A stretch of 64,000 nt of DNA from Yeosuana aquiaggeris (GTDB lineage Bacteria; Bacteroidota; Bacteroidia; Flavobacteriales; Flavobacteriaceae). Position 1 is the stretch's first letter, and every line of letters begins with the position of its first letter. The stretch lies in NCBI RefSeq assembly GCF_044003965.1, contig NZ_JBAWKC010000002.1, positions 186,001 through 250,000 of the forward strand, read 5' to 3'. Shown piece after piece: positions 27,478 to 35,886 of this stretch. The notes beneath the pieces are model-generated. The model ran no database searches. It was not told the origin of the DNA and worked only from the letters and a program-made list of their open reading frames with translations. Made by a program: the position numbers and the translations under genes.

Positions 27478-28350
27478 TTACTGTTTTAGTCCTTTATAAA
27501 AGGTTCTTCTAATCCTTTCACTATTAATAAAAGCCCAGCTATATCCTAAATCATCATAGATTTTTGTTATGTTTGAATTATTAGCAACTTCATCTTCGGT
27601 TTTGCCTAATTCAATTTCAGCTAATACTTTAGTTTTTAAATCTTCAAGCATGCTTAAGAAAAATTGATGTTTTGTTTTATTAGATAGTTTACCATGACCT
27701 GGAATTATTTTGGTGTCATCATCAATTAAAATCAAGGCTTTTTTCACAGCTTCTATATAGCCGTTAATGCTGCCGCCAGAATTTAAATCGATATATGGAT
27801 ATAATTCACTAAAAAAAGTATCACCGGTATGTAGTACGTTACTTTGAGTAAAGTATAGGAGGGCATCTCCATCAGTATGTGCATTTTCAACATGAAAAAC
27901 AAGAACATCTTCACTATTTATGTGTAGTTGTAATTTATCGTTAAAAGAAATGACGGGTAAAGCTTCCTTGGGAGTGGCTGGAGTAGATGCAATCAAACGT
28001 TTATAGACATTATCATGTGCAATAATTTTTGCACCTTGTTGGGCAATATTTTCATTACCACCAGTATGGTCTCCATGATAATGGGTGTTTATTAAAAATT
28101 GAATGGGTTTATCGCTTAAGGCTTTAATAGCCTCCAAAATTTTTGGGGTTAATCGGGCAAATTGATCATCAATCATAAAAACACCTTCTTCACCTATACA
28201 AACCCCTATATTTCCGCCTTGACCAGTAAGCATATATACATTATCTGATAGTTGCTGTGTTTCAATTATAACTTCTTGATTGTTTTGAGCATAAGTTGAA
28301 CACGCTGAAATTAAAAGAATAAATGAATACAAAGTTTTATAGTATTTCAT
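27478..28350 (-). CDS. Exported metallo-beta-lactamase-fold hydrolase
   Basis: This 290-residue protein of the MBL superfamily has the zinc motif HYHGDH (His90, His92, Asp94, His95), then His158 (ENAHTDGD), Asp177 (HTGDTFF) and His219 (PGHG). All expected metal ligands are present. The N-terminus is hydrophobic and could be read either as a signal peptide cut after STYAQ or as a lipoprotein signal (LISAC, Cys17). It resembles exported MBL proteins related to quinoprotein relay SoxH or subclass B hydrolases, so antibiotic hydrolysis should not be assumed. It is transcribed toward the remB-like gene, the stops being only a few bases apart, with no strong shared terminator seen. Confidence 0.88.
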   Translation of the reverse strand: MKYYKTLYSFILLISACSTYAQNNQEVIIETQQLSDNVYMLTGQGGNIGVCIGEEGVFMIDDQFARLTPKILEAIKALSDKPIQFLINTHYHGDHTGGNENIAQQGAKIIAHDNVYKRLIASTPATPKEALPVISFNDKLQLHINSEDVLVFHVENAHTDGDALLYFTQSNVLHTGDTFFSELYPYIDLNSGGSINGYIEAVKKALILIDDDTKIIPGHGKLSNKTKHQFFLSMLEDLKTKVLAEIELGKTEDEVANNSNITKIYDDLGYSWAFINSERIRRTFYKGLKQ

Positions 28351-28440
28351 AGCTTAATTATTGAAGGATTGGATGGTTTTAAAAATACAAAAAGTTTTTA
28401 TGTAGATAATAAGTATTAAAAATTTTAGTTTTAAAAAGCA

Positions 28441-28470
28441 TTGCTCAAATTCATTAATAAAGTATCTTTG
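28441..28470 (+). promoter_or_regulatory. Promoter for the oxidase assembly operon
   Basis: TTG (28441-28443), 19 bases, then TATCTTTG (28463-28470) fits the Bacteroidota consensus exactly. The predicted start near 28476 leaves a leader of about 30 bases before the TTG start codon of heme O synthase. Confidence 0.7.
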
Positions 28471-28505
28471 CACTCTTAAATATAAGCGACTAAGTAATTA
28501 TTTCA

Positions 28506-29396
28506 TTGAATAAGAAGAACTCATTATCTGCAACATCTGTAATATCTGATTTTAAAGAGATTACTAAAATGCGACTGGCATTGAGTGTGGTTTTTTCTTC
28601 TCTTGCCGGCTATTTACTAGGAGTTGATACTATCGATTTCAAAACCTTAGTCTTATTAGCGTTTGGGGGTTATTTTATGGTAGGTGCTTCCAATGCTTTT
28701 AATCAAATTATTGAAAAGGATTTAGATGCTTTAATGGATCGTACTAAAAACAGACCGGTTGCTTCAGGACGCATGTCTGTAAATACTGCTTTTGTTATTG
28801 CCTCAATTTTCACCTTACTAGGTATAATTATCCTGTATACTATAAACAAGCAAACCGCCATGTTTGGGGCAATATCTATTTTTTTGTATACCAGTGTATA
28901 TACACCTTTAAAAACAAAAACGCCATTATCAGTCTTTGTGGGTGCTATTTCCGGGGCTATTCCATTTATGTTAGGTTGGGTTGCTGCGACAGATGATTTT
29001 GGTATTGAACCAGGCACCTTATTTGCATTACAATTTTTCTGGCAATTTCCTCATTTTTGGGCTATTGGTTGGTTTTTATTCGAAGATTATAAAAAGGGCG
29101 GGTTTTTTATGCTGCCAACTGGAAAACAAGATAAAGGCACCGCAGTACAAGTGATTATGTATACCATCTGGACGATATTAGTATCTATTATTCCAGTATT
29201 TGGCTTTACGGGAAAATTACATTTGTCAATTGTTTCGGCATGTATTGTCTTTTTATTAGGATTAGGCATGCTGTATTATGCCATTCAATTATTTAAAAAA
29301 ATGACTGCACAAGCAGCCAAACAACTGATGTTAGCAAGTGTATCCTATATTACGCTTGTTCAAATTGTATATGTTATTGATAAATTTATAAGATAA
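28506..29396 (+). CDS. cyoE: Protoheme IX farnesyltransferase (heme O synthase)
   Basis: This inner-membrane UbiA-type prenyltransferase adds a farnesyl chain to heme B to make heme O, the precursor of heme A for the oxidase. It has 296 residues and about nine hydrophobic helices. The allylic diphosphate site is the N...D...D region at residues 63-83 (NAFNQIIEKDLDALMDRT). The start is a TTG at 28506: residues 10-22 before the first helix (ATSVISDFKEITK) are typical of the family and would be lost with the first ATG at 28569. The gene opens the oxidase locus and ends 2 bases before the first subunit III gene. Also called ctaB. Confidence 0.95.
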   Translation: MNKKNSLSATSVISDFKEITKMRLALSVVFSSLAGYLLGVDTIDFKTLVLLAFGGYFMVGASNAFNQIIEKDLDALMDRTKNRPVASGRMSVNTAFVIASIFTLLGIIILYTINKQTAMFGAISIFLYTSVYTPLKTKTPLSVFVGAISGAIPFMLGWVAATDDFGIEPGTLFALQFFWQFPHFWAIGWFLFEDYKKGGFFMLPTGKQDKGTAVQVIMYTIWTILVSIIPVFGFTGKLHLSIVSACIVFLLGLGMLYYAIQLFKKMTAQAAKQLMLASVSYITLVQIVYVIDKFIR

Positions 29397-29398
29397 CC

Positions 29399-29980
29399 AT
29401 GGATTTAACACAAGGGACTATAGAAGAAAAAAATAAAAGAGCAAAGAAAATGATGCTTTGGTTTGCTATCATTTCGCTTATTATGTCATTTGCTGCGTGG
29501 ACTAGTGCATTTATTGTAAGTAGTACAAGGCCTGATTGGTTGAGAGATTTTCAACTGCCTGATTCATTTGTGATTAGTACAATAGTAATAATGATAAGTA
29601 GTGTGACTTTTATTTTAGCCAAAAGAGCTTTAAAAGGTCAAAATAGTAAAGCAACAACCATTTGGCTTTTAGTAACCCTTGTTTTAGGAGCCATTTTCAT
29701 TTTTAATCAGTTTAATGGGTTTCAACAAATCATAGATCAAGGATATAATTTTACAGGTCCAACCAGCAATGTTACCATGTCTTATATTTATTTGATAGCT
29801 ATGGTACATATTCTGCATGTGGTTGTGGGGTTAATCTGCTTATTGGTAGTAATTTATAATCATTTTAAACAAAAGTATAATGCAGAGCAAATGCTGGGTT
29901 TTGAGCTGGCTGCTACTTTCTGGCATTTTATTGATATACTTTGGATTTATCTCTTTTTGTTTCTATATTTTGTTAGATAA
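29399..29980 (+). CDS. Cytochrome c oxidase subunit III (short form)
   Basis: This 193-residue heme-copper oxidase subunit III has five predicted helices. The N-terminal helix has FAIISLIMSFAAWTSAF, and the C-terminal helices carry MVHILHVVVGL and the family motif FWHFIDILWIYLFLFLYF. Subunit III stabilises the catalytic core and proton uptake but carries no metal centre. It starts 2 bases after cyoE and is followed, after 128 bases, by a second and longer subunit III gene. Such paired genes occur in Bacteroidota oxidase loci. Which of the two joins the subunit I at the window start cannot be told from sequence. Confidence 0.92.
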   Translation: MDLTQGTIEEKNKRAKKMMLWFAIISLIMSFAAWTSAFIVSSTRPDWLRDFQLPDSFVISTIVIMISSVTFILAKRALKGQNSKATTIWLLVTLVLGAIFIFNQFNGFQQIIDQGYNFTGPTSNVTMSYIYLIAMVHILHVVVGLICLLVVIYNHFKQKYNAEQMLGFELAATFWHFIDILWIYLFLFLYFVR

Positions 29981-30081
29981 CATATTTGTTTTATTTTCTA
30001 AATAAAATTTCATTAAATTGACTTTTTTTTAGTGATTTTTGAATTTTAGACTTGTATATTTCGCTAGATAAATAAATTGAT

Positions 30082-30089
30082 TATTTTTG
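30082..30089 (+). promoter_or_regulatory. Candidate -7 element before the second subunit III gene
   Basis: TATTTTTG fits TAnnTTTG and lies 19 bases before the ATG at 30109, in a 128-base gap. The nearest TTG upstream (30052-30054) is 27 bases away, too far for a good -33, so this is tentative. Confidence 0.3.
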
Positions 30090-30108
30090 TGCAACTTTTA
30101 AAAACTAA

Positions 30109-31098
30109 ATGCTACATATGAGTACTACAGTTGTAAATACTGGAACAGAAGGTAAAACTTGGGGAGGAGGCAATCCGCCTTTAAAAGCAAGTTATGGTAA
30201 AATGATGATGTGGTTTTTCATTGTTTCAGATGCCTTAACATTCTCTGGGTTTTTAGCAGCCTATGGATTTTCAAGATTTAAGTTTATAGAAACATGGCCA
30301 ATTGCCGATGAGGTGTTTACACACGTGCCTTTTTTACATGGACAAGAATTACCTATGATTTATGTGGCGTTTATGACGTTCATTTTGATTATGTCATCTG
30401 TAACCATGGTTTTGGCCGTTGATGCCGGACACCATTTGAATAAGGGTAAAGTGACCATTTATATGTTGTTAACCATTATTGGAGGTCTTATTTTCGTGGG
30501 TTCTCAAGCATGGGAATGGGCTACTTTTATTAAAGGTGATTATGGCGCTATACAAACCAAAGGGGGTAACATTTTACAGTTTGTTGATGCCAATGGGCAT
30601 CGTGTAGCATTAAGGGATTTCGTTACTGCCGGACCACGTGAAAGAGAACAATTACAACGTAATACTGGTGTTTGGTTTATGAGTGAAGGGTCATTGCCAA
30701 CTTATACGGTTGAAGAAGTTATTAATGGTTTAGAGTCTCATGATAATATTTTAGTAAGAACACAAGATATTAATGAGGATGGTCATAAAACGGTGCTTTC
30801 TAGAGAAGAATCATTAAAACAAATAAAAACAAATGGCAAGCATGTTATAGAAGGAGCTAATTTACATGTCAATGAATATGGTTCGCCATTGTTTGCTGAC
30901 TTTTTCTTTTTTATAACAGGTTTTCACGGTTTCCACGTTTTTTCAGGTGTTGTAATTAACATTATTATTTTCTTTAATGTGATTTTAGGGACTTATGAAA
31001 AACGCAAGAATTATGAAATGGTTGAGAAAGTAGGATTGTATTGGCACTTTGTAGATTTAGTTTGGGTATTTGTATTTACATTCTTCTACCTGGTTTAA
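30109..31098 (+). CDS. Cytochrome c oxidase subunit III (long form with soluble insertion)
   Basis: This 329-residue subunit III has helices in the first 140 residues (MMMWFFIVSDALTFSGFLAA and following) and at the end (FFFFITGFHGFHVFSGVV, YWHFVDLVWVFVFTFFYLV). Between them, about residues 144-265, is a hydrophilic insertion of roughly 120 residues rich in charged groups (GDYGAIQTKGG ... LHVNEYGSPLF) that is absent from the shorter neighbour. A second ATG at 30118 would remove only three residues and could be the real start. It is followed after 20 bases by subunit IV. The insertion probably faces outside the membrane; its role is unknown. Confidence 0.92.
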   Translation: MLHMSTTVVNTGTEGKTWGGGNPPLKASYGKMMMWFFIVSDALTFSGFLAAYGFSRFKFIETWPIADEVFTHVPFLHGQELPMIYVAFMTFILIMSSVTMVLAVDAGHHLNKGKVTIYMLLTIIGGLIFVGSQAWEWATFIKGDYGAIQTKGGNILQFVDANGHRVALRDFVTAGPREREQLQRNTGVWFMSEGSLPTYTVEEVINGLESHDNILVRTQDINEDGHKTVLSREESLKQIKTNGKHVIEGANLHVNEYGSPLFADFFFFITGFHGFHVFSGVVINIIIFFNVILGTYEKRKNYEMVEKVGLYWHFVDLVWVFVFTFFYLV

Positions 31099-31118
31099 TT
31101 GAAATAATATAATTAGAA

Positions 31119-31499
31119 ATGGCACACGCACATAAATTAGAAATATTAAGAGGTTTAATTAAGTTTAAATCAAATACTCAAAAAATTTGGGGTGTTTTAA
31201 TTTTATTAAGTATTGTAACCTCAGTCGAGGTAATCTTAGGGATCATGAAACCAGAAGCCTTGATTGGTCATTTTTTAGGAATGAAAATATTAAACTGGAT
31301 TTTCATTATTTTAACTCTAGTAAAAGCCTACTATATTACCTGGGATTTTATGCACATGAGAGATGAAACGCCTGGTTTAAGGCGTATGGTAGTTTGGACT
31401 GCTATATTCTTGATTTTATATTTACTGTTTATATTATTACAAGAAGGTGGATATATTCAAGATATATATACTTCAGGATATCTTAAAAGAGATTTTTAA
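31119..31499 (+). CDS. Cytochrome c oxidase subunit IV (CyoD/caa3-type)
   Basis: This small 126-residue inner-membrane protein has three hydrophobic helices (about 23-40, 53-72 and 88-108). The segment MKILNWIFIILTLVKAYYI followed by FMHMRDETPGLRR is typical of the prokaryotic oxidase subunit IV family, which helps assemble or stabilise the complex. It lies 20 bases after the long subunit III gene and is closed by a strong terminator, so it is the last gene of the structural part of the locus. It starts with a His-rich MAHAHK. Nothing appears to be missing. Confidence 0.92.
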   Translation: MAHAHKLEILRGLIKFKSNTQKIWGVLILLSIVTSVEVILGIMKPEALIGHFLGMKILNWIFIILTLVKAYYITWDFMHMRDETPGLRRMVVWTAIFLILYLLFILLQEGGYIQDIYTSGYLKRDF

Positions 31500-31539
31500 A
31501 AAGCACTTATACACATAATACTGTGTTAAAAGATATAAG

Positions 31540-31569
31540 AAAGGTGGTTTATTAAACCACCTTTTTTTA
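31540..31569 (+). terminator. Intrinsic terminator after subunit IV
   Basis: AAAGGTGGTTTA (31540-31551) pairs with TAAACCACCTTT (31553-31564) and continues into a T-run, 40 bases after the stop of the subunit IV gene. Confidence 0.92.
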
Positions 31570-31575
31570 TTTTTG
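31568..31575 (+). promoter_or_regulatory. Candidate -7 element for the SCO/DUF420 operon
   Basis: TATTTTTG begins in the T-run of the preceding terminator, 26 bases before the GTG start at 31602. The new operon may therefore start directly behind the old one. No clean -33 TTG is seen. Confidence 0.35.
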
Positions 31576-31601
31576 CAATTCAATAATTTAAGACTTTTTA
31601 G

Positions 31602-32324
31602 GTGGATTTAAAAAAAGTTAAGCGCTATGTAGTTTTAGGGATTTTATTCTTTCTTCCTGTAACATTTTTATTGTTTTTATATCCAGCTACTCATAATTAT
31701 AAACCACTTGATATTGTCAATGAATCGGTTTTAGATTTGCAACAATTTACTTCAGATTCAAATGAAAACATTCTGTTAAAAGAGCATATTACCGTACTTG
31801 GTTTTCTTGGAGAAAACCCCATGGATTATGTTATTGCCGCATCAAATTTAAAAGAATTGATGTATGATAAATTCAAAGGATTCAAAAAGTTTCAAATAGT
31901 TATAGTAGTTCCGGATGGAACGCAAAAACTTACTGAAGAACTTAAACAGGAAATTAATACTTATGAAGATATTAGGTTCTGGCATTTTGTGTATGGAGAG
32001 CCTTTTGCTATTCAAAAATTATATAATAGCTTAAAAAGCAATGCACCTCTAAATGAAAGTCTAGCAACTAATTCAGTTTTTATTATTGATAAGGATTTAA
32101 ATCAACGCGGAAGAATTGATGATAGAACTGATAATGAAATTGCTAAAAATAAAGCAGTACATGGATTGAAAGCGTATGACTGTATTGAAGTGGCCGAAAT
32201 TAAAAATAAAATGAGTGAAGATATGCGTATATTATTTACAGAATACAGGCAAAAAAGAAAAGGTGATTTTGATTCTACAACAAGAAGAGCTAAGGATTTA
32301 AAAGAACAGGATGAAGAAAACTAA
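31602..32324 (+). CDS. Conserved membrane-anchored protein of the oxidase assembly locus, SCO/thioredoxin-like without cysteines
   Basis: I do not recognise a named family. The 240-residue protein has one N-terminal helix (about 8-27, VVLGILFFLPVTFLLFLYPA) and a soluble domain with beta strands at ITVLGFLG, QIVIVVPDG and NSVFIIDKDLNQRGRIDD. The last is laid out like the FALIDKKGFIR strand of the SCO protein that follows. The pattern suggests a thioredoxin/SCO-like fold, but the CxxxC copper motif is missing and the only Cys is near residue 197 (AYDCIEV). The start is a GTG at 31602, as no ATG precedes the helix. It overlaps the next gene by 14 bases. I infer a role next to SCO in copper delivery or oxidase assembly. 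Confidence 0.6.
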   Translation: MDLKKVKRYVVLGILFFLPVTFLLFLYPATHNYKPLDIVNESVLDLQQFTSDSNENILLKEHITVLGFLGENPMDYVIAASNLKELMYDKFKGFKKFQIVIVVPDGTQKLTEELKQEINTYEDIRFWHFVYGEPFAIQKLYNSLKSNAPLNESLATNSVFIIDKDLNQRGRIDDRTDNEIAKNKAVHGLKAYDCIEVAEIKNKMSEDMRILFTEYRQKRKGDFDSTTRRAKDLKEQDEEN

Positions 32325-33051
32325 TTATTCTTATATAGGTATTTCATTTGTAATTTTAGTATTTGGTATTTATTTTATTCCTAAAATTATAGATAGAATA
32401 AATACTGAAGACGTATCAAGAAAAGAAAGCAGGTCTGATTTTGCTGATGAAAACAAAACAAAACTTTCTGACTTGGCCTTTATTGAAATTAATGGTGAAC
32501 GTAAAATGGTTCCAGATTTTAGTTTTACAAATCAAAACGGAAAAATTATTACGAATAGGGATTATTTAGGAAAGGTCTATGTGATTGAATTCTTTTTTAC
32601 AACCTGCCCAACTATTTGCCCTAGAATGAATGCTAATTTAATTCAAATCCAAAATTCGTTTTCAGAATATGATAATTTTGGAGTGGCATCTTTTACTATC
32701 AATCCAGAATATGATACGGCACAAGTTTTAAAAGCGTATGCTGATAGTTATGGTGTAACCAACCCGAATTGGAATTTAATGACAGGCAATCAAGAAACCA
32801 TTTATAAATTAGCAAATGAAGGCTTTAATTTATATACTGCGAAAGATGAATCAGTCGAAGGGGGTTTTGAACATTCTGGTAATTTTGCTTTGATTGATAA
32901 GAAAGGATTTATTCGTTCACGTGTGGTCAATGGGAATCCTATCATTTTTTATAATGGAATGATTTCACCAGATGAGAAATTTGATGATGAAGGTATGCCC
33001 GAAGAAATAACAATTTTAAAAGAGGATATTACAAAACTTTTAAATGAATAA
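32311..33051 (+). CDS. SCO1/SenC family copper chaperone
   Basis: This 246-residue membrane-anchored thioredoxin-fold protein delivers copper to, or reduces, the CuA site of cytochrome oxidase in the periplasm. The N-terminal helix (about 9-24) is followed by the catalytic motif CPTIC (Cys99, Cys103) and the third copper ligand His188 (GGFEHSGNF), so it should be functional. The gene overlaps the preceding gene by 14 bases and the DUF420 gene by 1 base (shared ATGA), which indicates translational coupling. Its location right after the oxidase subunit genes supports the assigned role. Confidence 0.94.
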   Translation: MKKTNYSYIGISFVILVFGIYFIPKIIDRINTEDVSRKESRSDFADENKTKLSDLAFIEINGERKMVPDFSFTNQNGKIITNRDYLGKVYVIEFFFTTCPTICPRMNANLIQIQNSFSEYDNFGVASFTINPEYDTAQVLKAYADSYGVTNPNWNLMTGNQETIYKLANEGFNLYTAKDESVEGGFEHSGNFALIDKKGFIRSRVVNGNPIIFYNGMISPDEKFDDEGMPEEITILKEDITKLLNE

Positions 33052-33596
33052 TGAAGCAAGATAATTTACAAGCTGAAAAAAAATATAATACCTGGATAGT
33101 TATTCTATCAGTTATAATTCCTGTTGTGGTAGCCATACTATTTGGAGTTAATTTACGTGAATTAGGTTACGATATTGAACCATTAACTTTTTTACCACCA
33201 ATTTATGCATCCATTAATGCCGTAACGGCGCTAGTTTTAGTGTTGGCTTATGTCGCTATTCAAAAAAAGAAAATAACGCTTCATAAAAGGTTGATGCAAT
33301 TGGCGGTTAGTTTGTCGTTAGCCTTTTTGGTTATGTATGTAGCCTATCATATGACAAGTGATTCAACAAAATATGGAGGAGATGGGCTTATGAAATATTT
33401 TTATTATGTTATTTTAATAACACATATTTTAATGTCAATTGTAGTAATTCCATTCGTATTAATCACTTATGTTAGGGCTATTACAAATAATATAGAAAGG
33501 CATAAAAAAATAGCGAAGATTACCTTTCCTTTGTGGTTATATGTTGCTATTACTGGAGTTGTTGTATACATTATGATTTCACCTTACTATGTCTAA
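33051..33596 (+). CDS. DUF420 family membrane protein (CtaM-like)
   Basis: This 181-residue integral membrane protein has five hydrophobic helices. Features include FLPPIYASINAVTALVLVLAY and LHKRLMQLAVSLSLAFLVMY near the middle and HILMSIVVIPFVLITYVRA later. The DUF420 family includes CtaM of Firmicutes, which is needed for activity of an aa3-type oxidase. Invariant histidines (His93, His109, His142 region) could bind heme or copper, but this is inference. It is coupled by 1 base to SCO upstream and by 8 bases to a tiny CxxC protein downstream, so all four genes of this stretch form a tight operon. Confidence 0.85.
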   Translation: MKQDNLQAEKKYNTWIVILSVIIPVVVAILFGVNLRELGYDIEPLTFLPPIYASINAVTALVLVLAYVAIQKKKITLHKRLMQLAVSLSLAFLVMYVAYHMTSDSTKYGGDGLMKYFYYVILITHILMSIVVIPFVLITYVRAITNNIERHKKIAKITFPLWLYVAITGVVVYIMISPYYV

Positions 33597-33834
33597 AAAA
33601 AAAAGATATATAATTTTATTGATTTTGTTGTTGGTTATCTCAATCCCAGCGGAAGCTCAATGTGCCATGTGTCGTGCCGTTCTCGAGACTGAAGAAGGAC
33701 AAGGCACTGCTAAAGGCATCAATAATGGCATTATTTATTTAATGTCCATACCGTACCTGCTTATCGCGGGTATTGGTTTTATTATTTATAAAAAATATTT
33801 TAGTAAAAAAAGTAAAATACAATTTCTATTGTAA
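33589..33834 (+). CDS. Small membrane protein with CxxC motif
   Basis: This 81-residue protein is of no named family that I recognise. It has a hydrophobic N-terminus ending in SIPAEAQ, then Cys25 and Cys28 (QCAMCRAVLE), a short polar stretch, and one C-terminal helix (about 48-67). If the first segment is a cleaved signal, the CxxC motif would lie in the periplasm, next to the membrane. It overlaps the DUF420 gene by 8 bases and ends the oxidase assembly operon. I infer a possible role in copper or disulfide handling for the oxidase. The overlap and the signal-like start make it a real gene rather than a chance frame. Confidence 0.7.
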   Translation: MSKKKRYIILLILLLVISIPAEAQCAMCRAVLETEEGQGTAKGINNGIIYLMSIPYLLIAGIGFIIYKKYFSKKSKIQFLL

Positions 33835-33917
33835 CACTTCTTTTTAAATCAGTCTTATTAATCTGTTGTACTTGGTTTCTTAACAATTCCTTAAGATATT
33901 TAAGGTTTTGATATAAC

Positions 33918-33925
33918 TATTTTTG
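33918..33925 (+). promoter_or_regulatory. Candidate -7 element for the ABC exporter operon
   Basis: TATTTTTG matches TAnnTTTG and leaves a leader of about 14 bases before the ATG at 33945. The -33 position has no TTG at a normal distance. Confidence 0.35.
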
Positions 33926-33944
33926 TGATTAAAACCATCTACCT

Positions 33945-34646
33945 ATGATACAAGTAAAAGATTTGCATAAATCTTACCATATGGGAAGTAATTCTCTTCA
34001 CGTTTTAAAAGGTATAAATTTTGATGTTAAGGAAGGAGAAATGGTATCAATTATGGGGTCTTCAGGTTCAGGTAAATCTACCTTTTTAAATATTTTAGGA
34101 ATATTAGACGAGGCTGATTCTGGATCTTATATTTTAGATGGTGTTCCTATAAAAAATCTTAATGAAAAGATTGCAGCAAAGTATCGCAATGAGTTTTTAG
34201 GTTTTGTGTTTCAATCATTCAACCTCATCGGTTTTAAATCTGCTTTAGATAATGTAGCCATGCCTTTATATTATAAAGGTATGAAACGAAAGGAGCGATT
34301 AGAATTGGCAGCTCATTACCTAGAAAAAGTTGGTTTAGCAGATTGGTCTCATCATTTACCAAATGAAATGTCTGGTGGTCAAAAACAACGAGTTGCTGTA
34401 GCTAGGGCTTTGGTTACAAACCCTAAAGTGTTACTTGCAGATGAGCCTACAGGAGCATTAGATTCAAAAACCTCTTATGAGGTAATGGAGCTAATTCAAG
34501 AAATAAACAGCGAAGGTAAAACGGTTTTAATTGTTACTCATGAAAATGATATCGCAAATATGACAAAGCGAATCATCAATTTGAAAGATGGCGTAGTTAT
34601 AGATGATAATTTAATTAATCAACATATTCTAAAGCAACATGTTTGA
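33945..34646 (+). CDS. ABC transporter ATP-binding protein (MacB/LolD type)
   Basis: This 233-residue cytoplasmic ATPase powers a MacB-type exporter. It shows Walker A GSSGSGKS (38-45), a Q-loop in FVFQSFNLI, the signature MSGGQ (142-146), Walker B VLLADEPTGALD (162-173) and an H-loop in VTHEND. Together these make it an intact ATPase of the LolD/MacB group. Its stop overlaps the first permease by 8 bases. The cluster carries on with two permeases, an adaptor, a TolC and a second adaptor, so this is the motor of a full tripartite system. The substrate cannot be deduced. Confidence 0.94.
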   Translation: MIQVKDLHKSYHMGSNSLHVLKGINFDVKEGEMVSIMGSSGSGKSTFLNILGILDEADSGSYILDGVPIKNLNEKIAAKYRNEFLGFVFQSFNLIGFKSALDNVAMPLYYKGMKRKERLELAAHYLEKVGLADWSHHLPNEMSGGQKQRVAVARALVTNPKVLLADEPTGALDSKTSYEVMELIQEINSEGKTVLIVTHENDIANMTKRIINLKDGVVIDDNLINQHILKQHV

Positions 34647-35883
34647 TATTGAGCGTTGGCAAGAAATATTTGATACATTAAGCAAAAATAAGTTAAGAAC
34701 TTTTTTAACAGGACTTTCCGTGGCTTCTGGAATATTTATATTGGTTGTCTTATTAGGATTTAGTTCCGGTATACAAAATGGAGTTTCAGATCAATTTTCA
34801 AATGATGCTAAAGGAGAGATAAGTGTTTGGACAAGAAGTACTACTAAAGAATATAAAGGGTTAAACCCAGGAAGATACATTCAATTAAAACAAGAAGATT
34901 ATAATAGAATAAATCAACTTTATGGTGATTATTTAGAATATAAATCTTCAAATTATATGATTTGGAGAGCACAAACTAATTACCTAAAAGAAGGTGGAAA
35001 TTACCGTGCCTATGGTGTGTTACCAGATTATCAATTTATAAAAAATTCTGATATAGGGTCAGGAAGATTTATTAATTTTTCAGACATAGAAAATGAAACA
35101 AAAGTTGCTGTAATTGGAAATCAAATCAAATTAGATTTATTTAAAAATGAAGACCCAATTAATAAAGATATTAAAATAAATGATATTAACTTTAAGGTCA
35201 TTGGAGTTTTTTATGATCCAGGAGGAGAGCAAGCTGAAAGCCAGATTTTTATGCCCCTTACTACAGCTCAAAAGGCATTTAATGGGATAGACAGAATTAA
35301 CAATTTGAGTTTTACAGTTAAAATGTCTGATGATATAGATGCCTCTACACAGTTAACAACTTTTGTTGCTTCGGGAATTGAAGGGGAATTAAAACAGATG
35401 CATACTGTTGCTCCAGATGATCCAGGGGCCATTAGAATACAAAATTCTTTAGAGCAATTCAGACGCTATTATTCATTAATTAGCATAATCAAAGCTATTT
35501 TTTGGTTTGTAGGTATTGGGACTATTATAGCAGGAATTGTTGGTGTTGGTAATATTATGCTGATTATTGTAAAGGAACGAACCAAGGAAATTGGAATTCG
35601 GAAGGCATTAGGTGCATTACCAATGTCTATAGTGGGAATGATCATGCAAGAAGCTATTTATGTGACCATGTTCTCTGGGTTATTTGGTCTTATATTTGGA
35701 TTAGCACTTCTTGAAATTGTAGGGCCGTTAATTGAAACAGATTATATAAAACACCCACAAGTTGATTTTAATACCGCATTAATTACGGTTTTTGTTTTAG
35801 TAATTGCCGGTGCATTGGCAGGATTCATTCCTGCTTACCGTGCTGCTAAAATAAAACCAATCGAAGCATTAAGAGACGAATAA
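34639..35883 (+). CDS. MacB-type ABC transporter permease (first)
   Basis: This 414-residue inner-membrane permease has one helix near residues 18-39, a large periplasmic MacB core domain (about 45-265) and three C-terminal FtsX-type helices. The motif NIMLIIVKERTKEIGIRKALGA before helix 3, and the end FIPAYRAAKIKPIEALRDE, are typical of MacB family permeases. These work as mechanotransmitters, moving substrates in the periplasm rather than across the inner membrane. It overlaps the ATPase by 8 bases and is followed 3 bases later by a second permease of similar layout, so the transporter is probably a heterodimer. Confidence 0.92.
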   Translation: MFDIERWQEIFDTLSKNKLRTFLTGLSVASGIFILVVLLGFSSGIQNGVSDQFSNDAKGEISVWTRSTTKEYKGLNPGRYIQLKQEDYNRINQLYGDYLEYKSSNYMIWRAQTNYLKEGGNYRAYGVLPDYQFIKNSDIGSGRFINFSDIENETKVAVIGNQIKLDLFKNEDPINKDIKINDINFKVIGVFYDPGGEQAESQIFMPLTTAQKAFNGIDRINNLSFTVKMSDDIDASTQLTTFVASGIEGELKQMHTVAPDDPGAIRIQNSLEQFRRYYSLISIIKAIFWFVGIGTIIAGIVGVGNIMLIIVKERTKEIGIRKALGALPMSIVGMIMQEAIYVTMFSGLFGLIFGLALLEIVGPLIETDYIKHPQVDFNTALITVFVLVIAGALAGFIPAYRAAKIKPIEALRDE

Positions 35884-35886
35884 TAT

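Noticed and set aside
27478..28350. Beta-lactam resistance enzyme
   Set aside because: The zinc ligands are those of the whole MBL superfamily; nothing in the sequence shows a beta-lactamase-specific feature, so only a general hydrolase is called.
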